Of a stretch of 64,000 nucleotides of DNA, positions 1 to 8,056 are shown one piece after another. The notes under the pieces were generated by a model. That model was not told the origin of the DNA. It made no database searches and saw only the letters and a program-made list of their open reading frames with translations. The stretch is from Oxalobacter sp. (GTDB lineage Bacteria; Pseudomonadota; Gammaproteobacteria; Burkholderiales; Burkholderiaceae_D), in NCBI GenBank assembly GCA_003605115.1, contig QZKY01000014.1:1-64000 (forward strand), in the 5' to 3' direction. The position numbers were made by a program, and so were the translations under genes. Positions within the stretch are counted from its first letter, which is position 1. Each line of letters opens with the position of its first letter.

Positions 1-126
1 GGCGCCCACCATCAAGGCGACAAGTATCCCCATCAGCACCAACAGCACCAGCAACGCAAATCCCAAAGTCAGCTTGTGGAATAAAAAATCTTGCCAGCGA
101 TGTCCGTGAGTTTGATGCTTTCTCAT
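1..126 (-). CDS. pstC: Phosphate ABC transporter permease PstC, N-terminal 42 residues (cut by window edge)
   Basis: The reverse strand opens with an ATG at 126 and stays open to the window edge. The peptide has a short basic, His-rich cytoplasmic head and then a long Leu/Val/Ala-rich membrane segment, as at the start of PstC permeases. It lies directly downstream of pstS on the same strand, the usual pstS-pstC order. PstC with PstA forms the inner-membrane channel of the high-affinity phosphate importer. Only the first membrane helix is visible, so the call rests mainly on context. Confidence 0.8.
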   Translation of the reverse strand, partial: MRKHQTHGHRWQDFLFHKLTLGFALLVLLVLMGILVALMVGA

Positions 127-341
127 AACGCCTGCCTCTGTTGCGCACGATTCATTTTGACGTGTCGCCACAGTCATGATGGTGCGCGTTGCTGCTTGTG
201 TGTTCATATGCCCATCTCAATCCCATGCGATCTGGGACATCCGGGTTCCGGAAAATGTGTTACTTCAATTGACGCAAGTCGCAAAAGTGCAGCGGATCAC
301 GCTCTATTACACAAACTGCATGGCTTGACGAAAGCGTCTGT

Positions 342-377
342 AAGAAAAAATCGCCACCCCAAAATGCGGGGTGGCGA
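342..377 (-). terminator. Hairpin with U-tract between pstS and pstC
   Basis: Inverted repeat TCGCCACCCC (351-360) and GGGGTGGCGA (368-377) with a 7-nt loop. Read on the minus strand it is followed by TTTTTTCTT. It lies just after the pstS stop and before pstC. A partial terminator here would let PstS, needed in excess in the periplasm, be made in larger amounts than the permease. Confidence 0.8.
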
Positions 378-387
378 TGGTCAGGTA

Positions 388-1425
388 TTACCACACGGCC
401 TTGCCGGCGTTATCCTTGATTTGCTTCTTCCATACAGCCTGCACTTGCTTGACAACGGCAGGCGGCATCGCAACATAATCCAGCTCGGTCGCCATGGCGC
501 CACCGTTCTTGAAGGACCAGTCGAAGAACTTCAAGACTTCTTTACCGCGCGCTGCATCCGCTTGTTTCTTGTACACCAGAATGAAGGACGCACCAGCAAT
601 CGGCCAGCTCTTGGCGCCAGGTTGATCCGTCAACACCACACCGAAGCCCGGGGTCTTGCTCCATTGCGCACCGGCTGCGGTGGCCTTGAAGCTGGCATCA
701 CTCGGTTGTACGAATTTGCCATTCCTGTTTTGCAATTGGGTGTGCGGGATATTGTTTTTCTTGGCGTAGGCATATTCAACATAACCAATGGCGCCTTTGA
801 TGCGCTGCACGTTTGCGGCAACACCTTCGTTACCCTTGCCACCCACACCGGTTGGCCACTTCACTGCGGTACCCGAACCGACCGTGCTCTTGAACGCCGG
901 GCTGACTTTGGAAAGATAGTCTGTCCACAGGAACGATGTGCCGGACCCGTCCGCACGATGTACGACGGTAATGTCCTGGCTTGGGAGCGTGATGCCTTTG
1001 TTGAGGCTCACAATTTTCGGGTCATTCCACTGCTTGATTTTGCCAAGATAAATATCCGCCAATATCTTGCCGGTCATCTTCAGTTGACCTGGTTTGACAC
1101 CCTCCACGTTCACCACAGGCACCACGCCACCCATAATCGCAGGAAACTGGATCAAACCAGACTTCTCCAGGTCTTCTGCTTTCAGCGGCATGTCCGATGC
1201 GCCGAAATCAACGGTCTTGGCCTTGATTTGCTTGATGCCACCACCGGAACCGATGGATTGGTAATTCATGCTATTGCCCGACACATCCTTGTACGCTTGC
1301 GCCCACTTGGCGTAAATCGGGTAAGGGAAAGTCGCGCCTGCACCGGTAATTTCTGCTGCCATTACAGAAGAAGCGACTACTGATGTTGCCAATACTGCTG
1401 TTGCAAATAATTTATGAAATTTCAT
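388..1425 (-). CDS. pstS: Phosphate-binding periplasmic protein PstS
   Basis: 345 residues. PstS captures orthophosphate in the periplasm and passes it to PstCAB. The N-terminus is a signal peptide (MKFHKLFATAVLATS..., cleavage after VMA near residue 23). The mature part starts with EITGAGATFPYPIYAKW, and GSGTSFLWTDYLSK is a phosphate-contacting loop typical of PstS. The start at 1425 is preferred over longer options because AAGGAG lies just upstream and the signal peptide begins there. A near-perfect Pho box lies about 50 nt upstream. Length and motifs fit the family fully. Confidence 0.97.
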   Translation of the reverse strand: MKFHKLFATAVLATSVVASSVMAAEITGAGATFPYPIYAKWAQAYKDVSGNSMNYQSIGSGGGIKQIKAKTVDFGASDMPLKAEDLEKSGLIQFPAIMGGVVPVVNVEGVKPGQLKMTGKILADIYLGKIKQWNDPKIVSLNKGITLPSQDITVVHRADGSGTSFLWTDYLSKVSPAFKSTVGSGTAVKWPTGVGGKGNEGVAANVQRIKGAIGYVEYAYAKKNNIPHTQLQNRNGKFVQPSDASFKATAAGAQWSKTPGFGVVLTDQPGAKSWPIAGASFILVYKKQADAARGKEVLKFFDWSFKNGGAMATELDYVAMPPAVVKQVQAVWKKQIKDNAGKAVW

Positions 1426-1475
1426 ATGAGTCTCCTTTTTATCCACAATGGATAGCACGGACTTTACACACGGCA

Positions 1476-1494
1476 TGTGACAGTTTTATGACAG
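1476..1494 (-). promoter_or_regulatory. Pho box of pstS
   Basis: On the minus strand CTGTCATAAAACTGTCACA, two CTGTCA repeats 11 bp apart, matches the enterobacterial PhoB consensus at essentially every position. About 9 bp further is TAAAGT, a plausible -10. This predicts PhoB-dependent induction of pstS under phosphate limitation. Confidence 0.9.
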
Positions 1495-1548
1495 ACGCAT
1501 ATTCAAAAGCATTTTTTCTATCTGACGCAAAACCTGCACACCCCAGGC

Positions 1549-1582
1549 CTGTCATCGCATTGTCATAATTGCTTAATAGAAT
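1549..1582 (+). promoter_or_regulatory. Pho box and -10 of the agt operon
   Basis: CTGTCAT at 1549-1555 and TTGTCAT at 1560-1566 are direct repeats with an 11-bp period. After exactly 10 bp comes TAGAAT (1577-1582), a good -10. The geometry matches PhoB-activated promoters, where the box replaces the -35. It faces away from the pstS box, so the two units form a divergent Pho-controlled pair. A start near 1589 leaves only about 20 nt of leader. Confidence 0.75.
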
Positions 1583-1608
1583 CAAATAAAATTATCAATA
1601 CATTGCGC

Positions 1609-2736
1609 ATGACAAACAAAAGGGTTCTCTTTCTCAGCGTATCCGCAGGTGCAGGACATGTACGCGCTGCAGAAGCACTCCGCGCTTATGTCAGCCTGAA
1701 CACTCCAGAAGTAAGCGTTGTTCACATGGATGCCATGCATTTTGTTTCATGGTGTCTGCGCAAGCTTTACGTTGATCTGTATATTTTTCTTGTCAAATCG
1801 GCGCCCGCACTTTGGGGGCAGGTATATCGTCTGACCAACCGCATCAAGCCTGATGCCGCTTTGGATAAATGTCGCCGCTGGATTGAAAGACTGAATAGCA
1901 AGCGTTTCATCAAGGCTATTCTGGATTTCAAGCCGGACGTCATTGTTTGCACTCATTTCTTTCCTGCAGAAATTCTTTCACAGTTAATCGCAGATGGCCT
2001 GCTGCATTGTCCGGTATGGGTACAGGTTACGGATTTTGACTTGCATCGCATGTGGGTGCAAAAAAACATGACCGGGTATTTGGTTCCCAATTCAGAAATT
2101 GCGCATCTGGTACACATGCATGGTGTTGCGCCTGATGCCATTCACATCACGGGCATTCCTCTGATGCCGGCATTCACGGAAGCGGCACGTCGCGACGTGT
2201 GCGCGAAAGACTTTGACATGAATCGCACATCCATCACTCTGTTGCTCATGGGCGGCGGAGCGGGGATCGGCCAGTTAAGCACAGCAGCAGAACAATTGCT
2301 CAACATGCAAAGCGACATTCAGATCATTGCCGTCGCCGGGAAAAACCTGTCCTTGCTGAATGAGCTGAATCTCCTTGCCGCACAGTATCCAGGACGCTTA
2401 AAAGCGGTGGGATACACCAATGAAATTGAACGCTTGATGCACTCTGCCGATTTGGCGATAACCAAACCCGGCGGCTTGACGGTCTCCGAATGTCTTGCCA
2501 TGGGATTGCCCATGATCGTGATATCCCCCGTCCCAGGTCAAGAAGAGCACAACGCCAATTATTTGCTTGAACAAGGCGTCGCGCTGAAAGCTTTTGATAT
2601 GCATGCCTTGAAATACCGCGTGCACTTCTTGCTCACGCACCCTGAAAAATTACACGAGATGCGAGCCAATGCCAAATTGCTGGGACGTCCTACAGCCACA
2701 GGCAGCGTCATCAACACCATCATGAAAGGTTTGTAA
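1609..2736 (+). CDS. agt: Diacylglycerol glycosyltransferase, MGDG synthase type (GT28, Agt-like)
   Basis: 375 residues from the ATG at 1609; an in-frame TTG two codons earlier is possible and no clear ribosome site is visible. The N-terminus VLFLSVSAGAGHVRAAEAL is the acceptor-side signature of the MGDG-synthase/processive glycosyltransferase family. The C-terminal half has GGGAGIGQL and the nucleotide-sugar site ITKPGGLTVSECLAMGLPMI. Family members transfer glucose, galactose or glucuronate to diacylglycerol on the inner membrane. With a Pho box in front and a PlcP gene nearby, the likely role is replacement of phospholipids by glycolipids during phosphate starvation. The sugar donor cannot be told from sequence. 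Confidence 0.85.
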   Translation: MTNKRVLFLSVSAGAGHVRAAEALRAYVSLNTPEVSVVHMDAMHFVSWCLRKLYVDLYIFLVKSAPALWGQVYRLTNRIKPDAALDKCRRWIERLNSKRFIKAILDFKPDVIVCTHFFPAEILSQLIADGLLHCPVWVQVTDFDLHRMWVQKNMTGYLVPNSEIAHLVHMHGVAPDAIHITGIPLMPAFTEAARRDVCAKDFDMNRTSITLLLMGGGAGIGQLSTAAEQLLNMQSDIQIIAVAGKNLSLLNELNLLAAQYPGRLKAVGYTNEIERLMHSADLAITKPGGLTVSECLAMGLPMIVISPVPGQEEHNANYLLEQGVALKAFDMHALKYRVHFLLTHPEKLHEMRANAKLLGRPTATGSVINTIMKGL

Positions 2737-2742
2737 AAGCAA

Positions 2743-3207
2743 ATGGCATCACATGACTCCTTACAGCTCGCCTTGACAATAGCTTGCGTCATTGTCTTGG
2801 CGTTCTTTTTTGCACAAGTCGAAATACACATTGAAGGAGATGCGGGCTGGGCAGAAAACTTGCCAACCTGGCGCATAGAAAATCATTGGGCGCTCGATCT
2901 TTTTTGGGGAGGCCGCCCCATGACAGGCTACCACGCGTGGGTATTCGTATTCATCACCATTTTTTTTCACTACCCCCTTTTCTTCGCAGCGCAGTGGTCG
3001 TTGCAACTGGAGGCGCGCGTCATCGCAACCATCATGCTGTTTTGGTTGCTGGAGGATTTTTTGTGGTTTGTTTTAAACCCTGCATTTGGGTGGCAGCGAT
3101 TTCGCCAGGAGTTTGTTTCCTGGCACAAGCACTGGGTTTGCGGCGCCCCCATTGAATACTGGATTTTTTCAGTAATTTGCACACTGCTGTTTTGGTATTC
3201 GCACTGA
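2743..3207 (+). CDS. Unknown 4-TM membrane protein in the agt operon
   Basis: 154 residues, starting 6 nt after the agt stop, so almost surely co-transcribed and under the same Pho box. Four hydrophobic segments are visible (about residues 8-24, 65-85, 92-114 and 138-152), rich in Trp, Phe and His. Conserved-looking polar clusters (WLLEDFLWFVLNP, WHKHWVCG) sit at membrane edges. I do not recognise the family. Position suggests a part in glycolipid synthesis, transport or membrane adaptation to low phosphate; this is inference from context only. Confidence 0.8.
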   Translation: MASHDSLQLALTIACVIVLAFFFAQVEIHIEGDAGWAENLPTWRIENHWALDLFWGGRPMTGYHAWVFVFITIFFHYPLFFAAQWSLQLEARVIATIMLFWLLEDFLWFVLNPAFGWQRFRQEFVSWHKHWVCGAPIEYWIFSVICTLLFWYSH

Positions 3208-3256
3208 TCTTTTATGCGCGCAACTATCTCCCCAAGAAAAGCCGTCATGCGCCGCA

Positions 3257-3997
3257 CTAGACGTGCGCCGTTCGCACGTCTGCGGGAACACTCCTCCTGC
3301 TGTGCGCAACTTTCCCGCCCAGTTGAAGTGCGTGACGCACTCGTTCGCAAAGCTCTGCGGGTGTTCGAGAAATCAACTCGCTCGGGATTTCGTATTTTCC
3401 GGTCAACCTGTCAAAGTTTTCAAAGCCATAAGACACCATGAATGGATGCATGCCTGTTTGGACAGCCGATAAAAAATCCTTGTGCTCATCCCCGCACATG
3501 TATGACAAAGCAGGATTAACACTGAACTGCTCTCTCAGCAGACGAAATTGCGCCGTCTTGGTATCACTCAGCGGGACGTGCGCAAAAAAATCCAACTTGC
3601 TGACGTCCACATCATGTCGCTTGAAAAGCTGGTTGAGCGTTTCCAGTGGTTCATTGGTGATGTTACGCGTCACCAAACCGACAATGACATTGGGTGCGGC
3701 AATCAGACTTTTAATCAGATCAGCCACGCCTGGATACAGCTTTGCCTCCTTTCGATACACCTCCGTCAGCGAATCCACGATTTTTCTGCGGCTCTTCTGG
3801 CTGAGGTTTCTTTTGATAAAGGAGGGGAATTCCTTTAGCCCCCCAAGATATTTGAACAAATGGTGACGCTTTTGAAAACTTTCCTCATCCCCAAGGGACA
3901 AGCCATGCAGGGAGAATGCCTCTTCAATCGCCGGGTAGGCATCAATCGTCGTGCCATCTGCGTCAAAAATAATCAGCCGCTTATTGCTTTTGTACAT
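3257..3997 (-). CDS. HAD-superfamily hydrolase, Pho-box controlled
   Basis: 246 residues from the ATG at 3997, chosen for the AAAGGAG just upstream. The predicted transcript also begins inside the longer reading frame (ATG at 4057), which excludes it. HAD motif I is FDADGTTIDA near the N-terminus, LVTRNIT fits motif II, and GDEHKDF is motif IV (GDxxxD). The helical segment between motifs I and II resembles cap type C1, as in phosphoglycolate-phosphatase-like enzymes. The substrate is unknown. The neighbours (agt, plcP, pstS) and a Pho box suggest phosphate scavenging or removal of a phosphate from a lipid intermediate. Confidence 0.85.
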   Translation of the reverse strand: MYKSNKRLIIFDADGTTIDAYPAIEEAFSLHGLSLGDEESFQKRHHLFKYLGGLKEFPSFIKRNLSQKSRRKIVDSLTEVYRKEAKLYPGVADLIKSLIAAPNVIVGLVTRNITNEPLETLNQLFKRHDVDVSKLDFFAHVPLSDTKTAQFRLLREQFSVNPALSYMCGDEHKDFLSAVQTGMHPFMVSYGFENFDRLTGKYEIPSELISRTPAELCERVRHALQLGGKVAHSRRSVPADVRTAHV

Positions 3998-4052
3998 AGT
4001 CTCCTTTTCCAGATCATCAATCATTTTCATCGGCTTGTAGCGCCTTGGTTCA

Positions 4053-4086
4053 ATCATAAAATTGCATTGCTACAGAAATGTGACAT
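4053..4086 (-). promoter_or_regulatory. Pho-box-like promoter of the HAD hydrolase gene
   Basis: On the minus strand ATGTCAC and CTGTAGC are separated by ATTT (4069-4086), half-sites 11 bp apart. Ten bp downstream is TATGAT (4053-4058), a strong -10. By eye 13 of 18 positions fit the Pho-box consensus, and the spacing equals that at agt. Confidence 0.6.
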
Positions 4087-4200
4087 GCGGTGGAAAGTTG
4101 AAACAGACAAGCTGGCGGACATTCCTGTCGCCATGGCGCAGCGAAACGGGCGTTGTTGAACATTTCAATGAAGGAAATATTTATCGGTAAGCGATGAGAT

Positions 4201-4968
4201 ATGCGAGAAAAAACAACCAAAACCCCTAAAGTTCACTTTAGAAGTATTTTTATCAGTGACGTGCATCTGGGGTCAAAAGCCTGCCAGGCTGAGTTACTCA
4301 ACAATTTTTTAAAGCGTCATTCCTGTGACAATTTGTATTTGCTCGGTGACATCATCGATGGATGGCGCTTAAAGAAGCGCTTTTACTGGCCAGAATCACA
4401 TAACCACGTCATCCGACAACTGATCAACAAGCAACGACACAAAGCCAATATTGTCTACGTGCTCGGCAATCACGATGGCTTTCTGAAACGCTGGACGGCA
4501 GACATCATGATGGACGGGATTACGCTCTGCAATGAAGCCACGCATATCGGCGTGGATGGGAAGAGGTATCTACTGATTCACGGCGACGTGTTTGATACCG
4601 CCTTAAACGTCTCTCGATGGATGACGCATATTGGCGATTCCGCTTACGATCTGCTCATCTTCGTTAATAGAATCATCAACAGAATCCGCCGCTTTTTCAG
4701 AATGCGCCACTACAGCTTGAGCATGCGCATCAAGCAAAACGTGAGACAGGCAGTCAACTTTGTGCGGCGATATGAATCCATACTGCTTAACTACTGTGCA
4801 TCCAGGCAATATGATGGCGTGATATGTGGACACATCCACCACGCCAACATCGTTCAAGACGGGCATCTTTGCTACATGAATCCTGGCGACTGGCAGGAAA
4901 GCTGCTCTGCACTGGTGGAGCATGTGGACGGCACATTTGAACTGGTTTACTGGAACGAACGGCGGTAA
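4201..4968 (+). CDS. plcP: PlcP-type metallophosphoesterase (phospholipase C of lipid remodelling)
   Basis: 255 residues, calcineurin-like metallophosphoesterase. Metal-binding motifs appear in order: SDVHLGS (about residue 20), LLGDIIDGW (about 48), VLGNHDGFLKRW (about 88), LIHGDVFD (about 123) and GHIHHANI (about 210). The spacing and the GDIIDGW/GNHD forms fit the PlcP branch, often mislabelled UDP-2,3-diacylglucosamine hydrolase (LpxH). PlcP cleaves phosphatidylethanolamine and phosphatidylglycerol to diacylglycerol, the substrate of Agt; plcP-agt pairing is known from marine bacteria and rhizobia. I see no convincing Pho box directly upstream. LpxH is the alternative, but the context favours PlcP. 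Confidence 0.8.
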   Translation: MREKTTKTPKVHFRSIFISDVHLGSKACQAELLNNFLKRHSCDNLYLLGDIIDGWRLKKRFYWPESHNHVIRQLINKQRHKANIVYVLGNHDGFLKRWTADIMMDGITLCNEATHIGVDGKRYLLIHGDVFDTALNVSRWMTHIGDSAYDLLIFVNRIINRIRRFFRMRHYSLSMRIKQNVRQAVNFVRRYESILLNYCASRQYDGVICGHIHHANIVQDGHLCYMNPGDWQESCSALVEHVDGTFELVYWNERR

Positions 4969-5052
4969 TTTACGATGTACCATTTCCTTCATTTTTACTA
5001 CACCCCAAGAATTTTTTACTGCACTTACTGAATTGACCGCGGCCAATCCCTG

Positions 5053-5070
5053 ATGTCATCACCCAGTCAT
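5053..5070 (+). promoter_or_regulatory. Pho-box-like repeats before the PstS/OmpA fusion gene
   Basis: ATGTCAT (5053-5059) and CAGTCAT (5064-5070) lie 11 bp apart, and a further half-site CTGTCAA follows at 5077. About 13 of 18 positions fit the consensus. No clear -10 stands at the ideal distance; TAAAAA at 5092 would serve the third half-site. Weaker than the pstS and agt boxes. Confidence 0.5.
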
Positions 5071-5134
5071 ACTCAACTGTCAACATGCCAATAAAAACAT
5101 TGGACAACATTTGAATATGAAACGGGAGGGGTGC

Positions 5135-6664
5135 ATGAGTACGAGCAAAACAGGCATTTGTATTAACACAGAGAACTGCACGCTTGCCAGGCAGGAGAAA
5201 CCTATTCGCCTCCGTTCCGGACAAATTGAACCTTGTCCTGAGTGTGGTGTTGCTGTATGCGTTTTCGAGAAAAAATCCATTGGCGCTTTCAAACCCGCAA
5301 GACTCGCTGCATACGCTACGGCATTGTGTGCCGTATTTTTTGTAGCGATCTGGGTTATATCCTCGCCCCCGGCAGCGGCGACGCGGTCTGCCAATGCTGT
5401 AGCGCAAAAATCGGACAAGATGTTGCGTTTTGCAGGATCCAATACCATCGGCAGTGAGTTGATGCCTGCACTTGCAGAGGCATACATGAAACAACATGGC
5501 ATAACAGAAGTGAAGCGGATCCAGGGCGCTTCATCAGATGAAGTGACCCTGATCGACGCCAAAAATCCCTCTCCAAACACCACGATCGACATCGCATCGC
5601 ACGGCTCCACCACAGCTTTCATAGAACTGTCCAAGTACTCGGCAGACATTGGCATGGCTTCACGAAAAATCAAGCTGGGCGAGGTGAAGACGGTGACGTC
5701 GCTCGGTGACATGACATCACCCGCCAACGAACACATTCTGGCACTGGATGGCGTCGCCGTCATCGTCAACCGGAATAACGCGATCAGATCACTTGCCAAA
5801 GAACAGATTGCCGCCATTTTCGCGGGAGTGATTACGGATTGGGTTGAATTAGGTGGTCGGCCAGGAAAAATCACGTTGTATGCGCGCGACCACAAGTCCG
5901 GCACTTTTGATACCTTTCAAAGCCTCGTGCTTGAAAATCTGAAGCTCAGCGAAGAAGCACGACGTTTTGAAGACAGCACCTTGCTTTCCGAAAGAGTGGC
6001 GCAGGATGAGTCTGGCATTGGATTCGTTGGCTTGCCATTTGTCAAGAACGCGCGCGCGCTGGCCGTATCGGAAAGGGGCACGACGCCATTACTCCCGAAC
6101 AGGTTAACGATTGGAACGGAAGACTATCCGCTGGCAAGACGATTGTATCTGTACACGCCGACAGCGCGTGAGAATCCGCACATTCGCAAATTTACCGACT
6201 TTGTTTTGTCGAGAGCGGGACAGGAGATTGTCAAACAATATGGCTTTGTCGAACAAAACCTGCTGCTCACAAAGACCAATTCCCTGCCGGACGCGCCGAT
6301 CGAATACACCCAACTTACCTCTGGTGCCCAACGTTTGACGCTGAACTTCCGCTTTTTGCCTGGCTCACACAAACTCGACAATAAAGCCGTGCGCGACATT
6401 GATCGCGTCATTGAATTTGTTGAAAACGCAAAGGCCGCTGACAAACCTATCATGTTGTTTGGCTTTTCCGATGCATTGGGCGACGATTCGATCAATCTGA
6501 AGTTGTCCCAGGATCGTGCGAAAGCGGTAGCCGATGAATTGACCCGGCGAGGCGTGAAGTTGGCACATGTCATCGGTTACGGCGCCAAGCTTCCGGTGGC
6601 CAGCAACAACTCAAAGGAAGGTCGCGAACGGAACCGGCGCGTGGAAATCTGGGTCAAAAATTAA
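5135..6664 (+). CDS. PstS-like substrate-binding domain fused to OmpA peptidoglycan-binding domain
   Basis: 509 residues from the ATG at 5135, which has GGGAGG upstream. Order: a cytoplasmic head with a CPECG knuckle (one half of a zinc ribbon, about residues 34-38), one membrane helix (about 53-73), a periplasmic phosphate-binding-like domain beginning LRFAGSNTIGSELMPALAEAY with a DHKSGTFDTF loop, then an OmpA-C domain from about residue 395 (GSHKLDNKAV..., ending GREGRNRRVEIWV). It is therefore anchored in the inner membrane and able to bind peptidoglycan. It may hold phosphate or another oxyanion near the wall, or act as a sensor. Pho-box-like repeats upstream support a phosphate role; the ligand is not proven. 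Confidence 0.85.
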   Translation: MSTSKTGICINTENCTLARQEKPIRLRSGQIEPCPECGVAVCVFEKKSIGAFKPARLAAYATALCAVFFVAIWVISSPPAAATRSANAVAQKSDKMLRFAGSNTIGSELMPALAEAYMKQHGITEVKRIQGASSDEVTLIDAKNPSPNTTIDIASHGSTTAFIELSKYSADIGMASRKIKLGEVKTVTSLGDMTSPANEHILALDGVAVIVNRNNAIRSLAKEQIAAIFAGVITDWVELGGRPGKITLYARDHKSGTFDTFQSLVLENLKLSEEARRFEDSTLLSERVAQDESGIGFVGLPFVKNARALAVSERGTTPLLPNRLTIGTEDYPLARRLYLYTPTARENPHIRKFTDFVLSRAGQEIVKQYGFVEQNLLLTKTNSLPDAPIEYTQLTSGAQRLTLNFRFLPGSHKLDNKAVRDIDRVIEFVENAKAADKPIMLFGFSDALGDDSINLKLSQDRAKAVADELTRRGVKLAHVIGYGAKLPVASNNSKEGRERNRRVEIWVKN

Positions 6665-6688
6665 GCGGCACTGTTTGCATCACACATC

Positions 6689-6722
6689 AAAAAAACGGCA
6701 GCCTCATCGGCTGCCGTTTTTT
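6689..6722. terminator. Bidirectional intrinsic terminator
   Basis: ACGGCAGCC (6695-6703) and GGCTGCCGT (6709-6717) form a 9-bp stem, with an A-run before and a T-run after. It can end both the fusion gene (+) and lgt (-), which converge here. Confidence 0.9.
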
Positions 6723-6760
6723 GTGCCTCAAGACACGTTGTAACGATTTAACCACGCAAC

Positions 6761-7771
6761 CTAATGCGGTATCTCGTGCAGCATTTCATGCAGGAACTCG
6801 TAGGTGAAGTAACCTACCATCAAGGTAAGGGCAACAATGACAATCGTTGCCACAACATGTCCTGCCATCCAGTGTGCTGCACGCATGCTTTGTTGCTGCG
6901 CCATGCGACAAAACGCGTATTCCTCGACTGGTTGAGGATCTTTCACGATTCCCGGACGGTCATACGCAACGGCAACGTATCCAAACTTTTTATACGCAAC
7001 CCAGAAAAATACGCCGCTTGCGATAACCATCGGAACCGACAGCATCTGCCCCGCAGAAATCGAGATGCCGGCAAATGACACCACATAATCCGGCTCACGA
7101 AAATATTCGGTGATGAAACGCGCGCTGCCATAGAGCAACAAAAACATCCCGCACACGCTCCAGCGCGGGCGCGCCTTGCGCGAGAATAGCCAGAACAGCA
7201 CGAAGAACAGCAAGCCATCCACCAGTGCCTGATACAGCGGCGAGGGATGGCGCGGCAGATTATCCACGTTCGGCCAGATCATCGCCCACGGCAAGGATGC
7301 ATCTGCAACGCGTCCGTGCAATTCGGCGTTGATGAAATTGCCGATACGCCCAAACGCATGCCCCAGCGGCACCATGGGCGCAATGAAATCCAGCGTATCA
7401 AACGGATGACGGCCATTCTTGCGACCCCACAACCACATCGCCACAACAACACCTAAAAAGCCGCCATGGAAGGACATGCCGCCTTGCCATATCGCGAAGA
7501 TTTCCAGTGGATGCGACAAAAAATAGAGGGGTTGATAGAAAAGCACTTCCCCCAAACGCGCGCCGATGAAGACGCCCCACACACCATAGAACAAGATGGA
7601 ATCGAGATCGTCTGAAGTCCATTTCATCGCAGCCATGTGCGGCTGCTTGATGCGCAGCTTCCCCAACAAAATAAATTGTGCGAAAGCGGCTATGTACATC
7701 AATCCATACCAATGGAGGGACAACGGCCCGATCACGATCGCCACTGGATCGGGCATGGGGTGAATCAACAT
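6761..7771 (-). CDS. lgt: Prolipoprotein diacylglyceryl transferase
   Basis: 336 residues, polytopic inner-membrane protein. Lgt moves diacylglycerol from phosphatidylglycerol to the lipobox cysteine of prolipoproteins. Typical features are HWYGLMYIAAF near the N-terminus, MSFHGGFLGV, the signature GRIGNFINAELHGR and SARFITEYFREPD. The usual Lgt ends around residue 270. This one continues about 65 residues past the normal last helix and adds a further membrane segment (VVATIVIVALTLMVGYF) with a His/Glu-rich end. The extension is of unknown function. Convergent with the gene to its left. Confidence 0.95.
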   Translation of the reverse strand: MLIHPMPDPVAIVIGPLSLHWYGLMYIAAFAQFILLGKLRIKQPHMAAMKWTSDDLDSILFYGVWGVFIGARLGEVLFYQPLYFLSHPLEIFAIWQGGMSFHGGFLGVVVAMWLWGRKNGRHPFDTLDFIAPMVPLGHAFGRIGNFINAELHGRVADASLPWAMIWPNVDNLPRHPSPLYQALVDGLLFFVLFWLFSRKARPRWSVCGMFLLLYGSARFITEYFREPDYVVSFAGISISAGQMLSVPMVIASGVFFWVAYKKFGYVAVAYDRPGIVKDPQPVEEYAFCRMAQQQSMRAAHWMAGHVVATIVIVALTLMVGYFTYEFLHEMLHEIPH

Positions 7772-8056
7772 GATGGGAACTCTTGATGCAGGATAGAAAA
7801 ATGCGCTTACTGCGCGAGCAGGACAAGAGGCGGATTATACGCCTGCATAAATCAGAAAGCGACGCTTGTCTTTCCGTCCATTTCAATATCCACGCAACAT
7901 CATGCCTATTTTCTACGCCATCTGCTATGCCAATCCGTATAATGAGCGCCAGAAAAATACCCCTCTCATGCATGTGTCTTTTGTGTGATTGTTGTGCGCC
8001 TTTTCGCTTTTCTTGCTTCTTCGCTGCAGTCAATCTGCTTAAAAACAAGGCTATTT

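Noticed and set aside
91-1383. Long open frame (430 codons) on the plus strand over pstS
   Set aside because: It is the antisense shadow of pstS, which has a signal peptide, family motifs, ribosome site and Pho box.
4100-4200. A Pho box directly upstream of plcP
   Set aside because: Only isolated pieces (CTGTCGC at about 4125, TTGTTGA) are present and no second half-site at 11 bp; not good enough to call.
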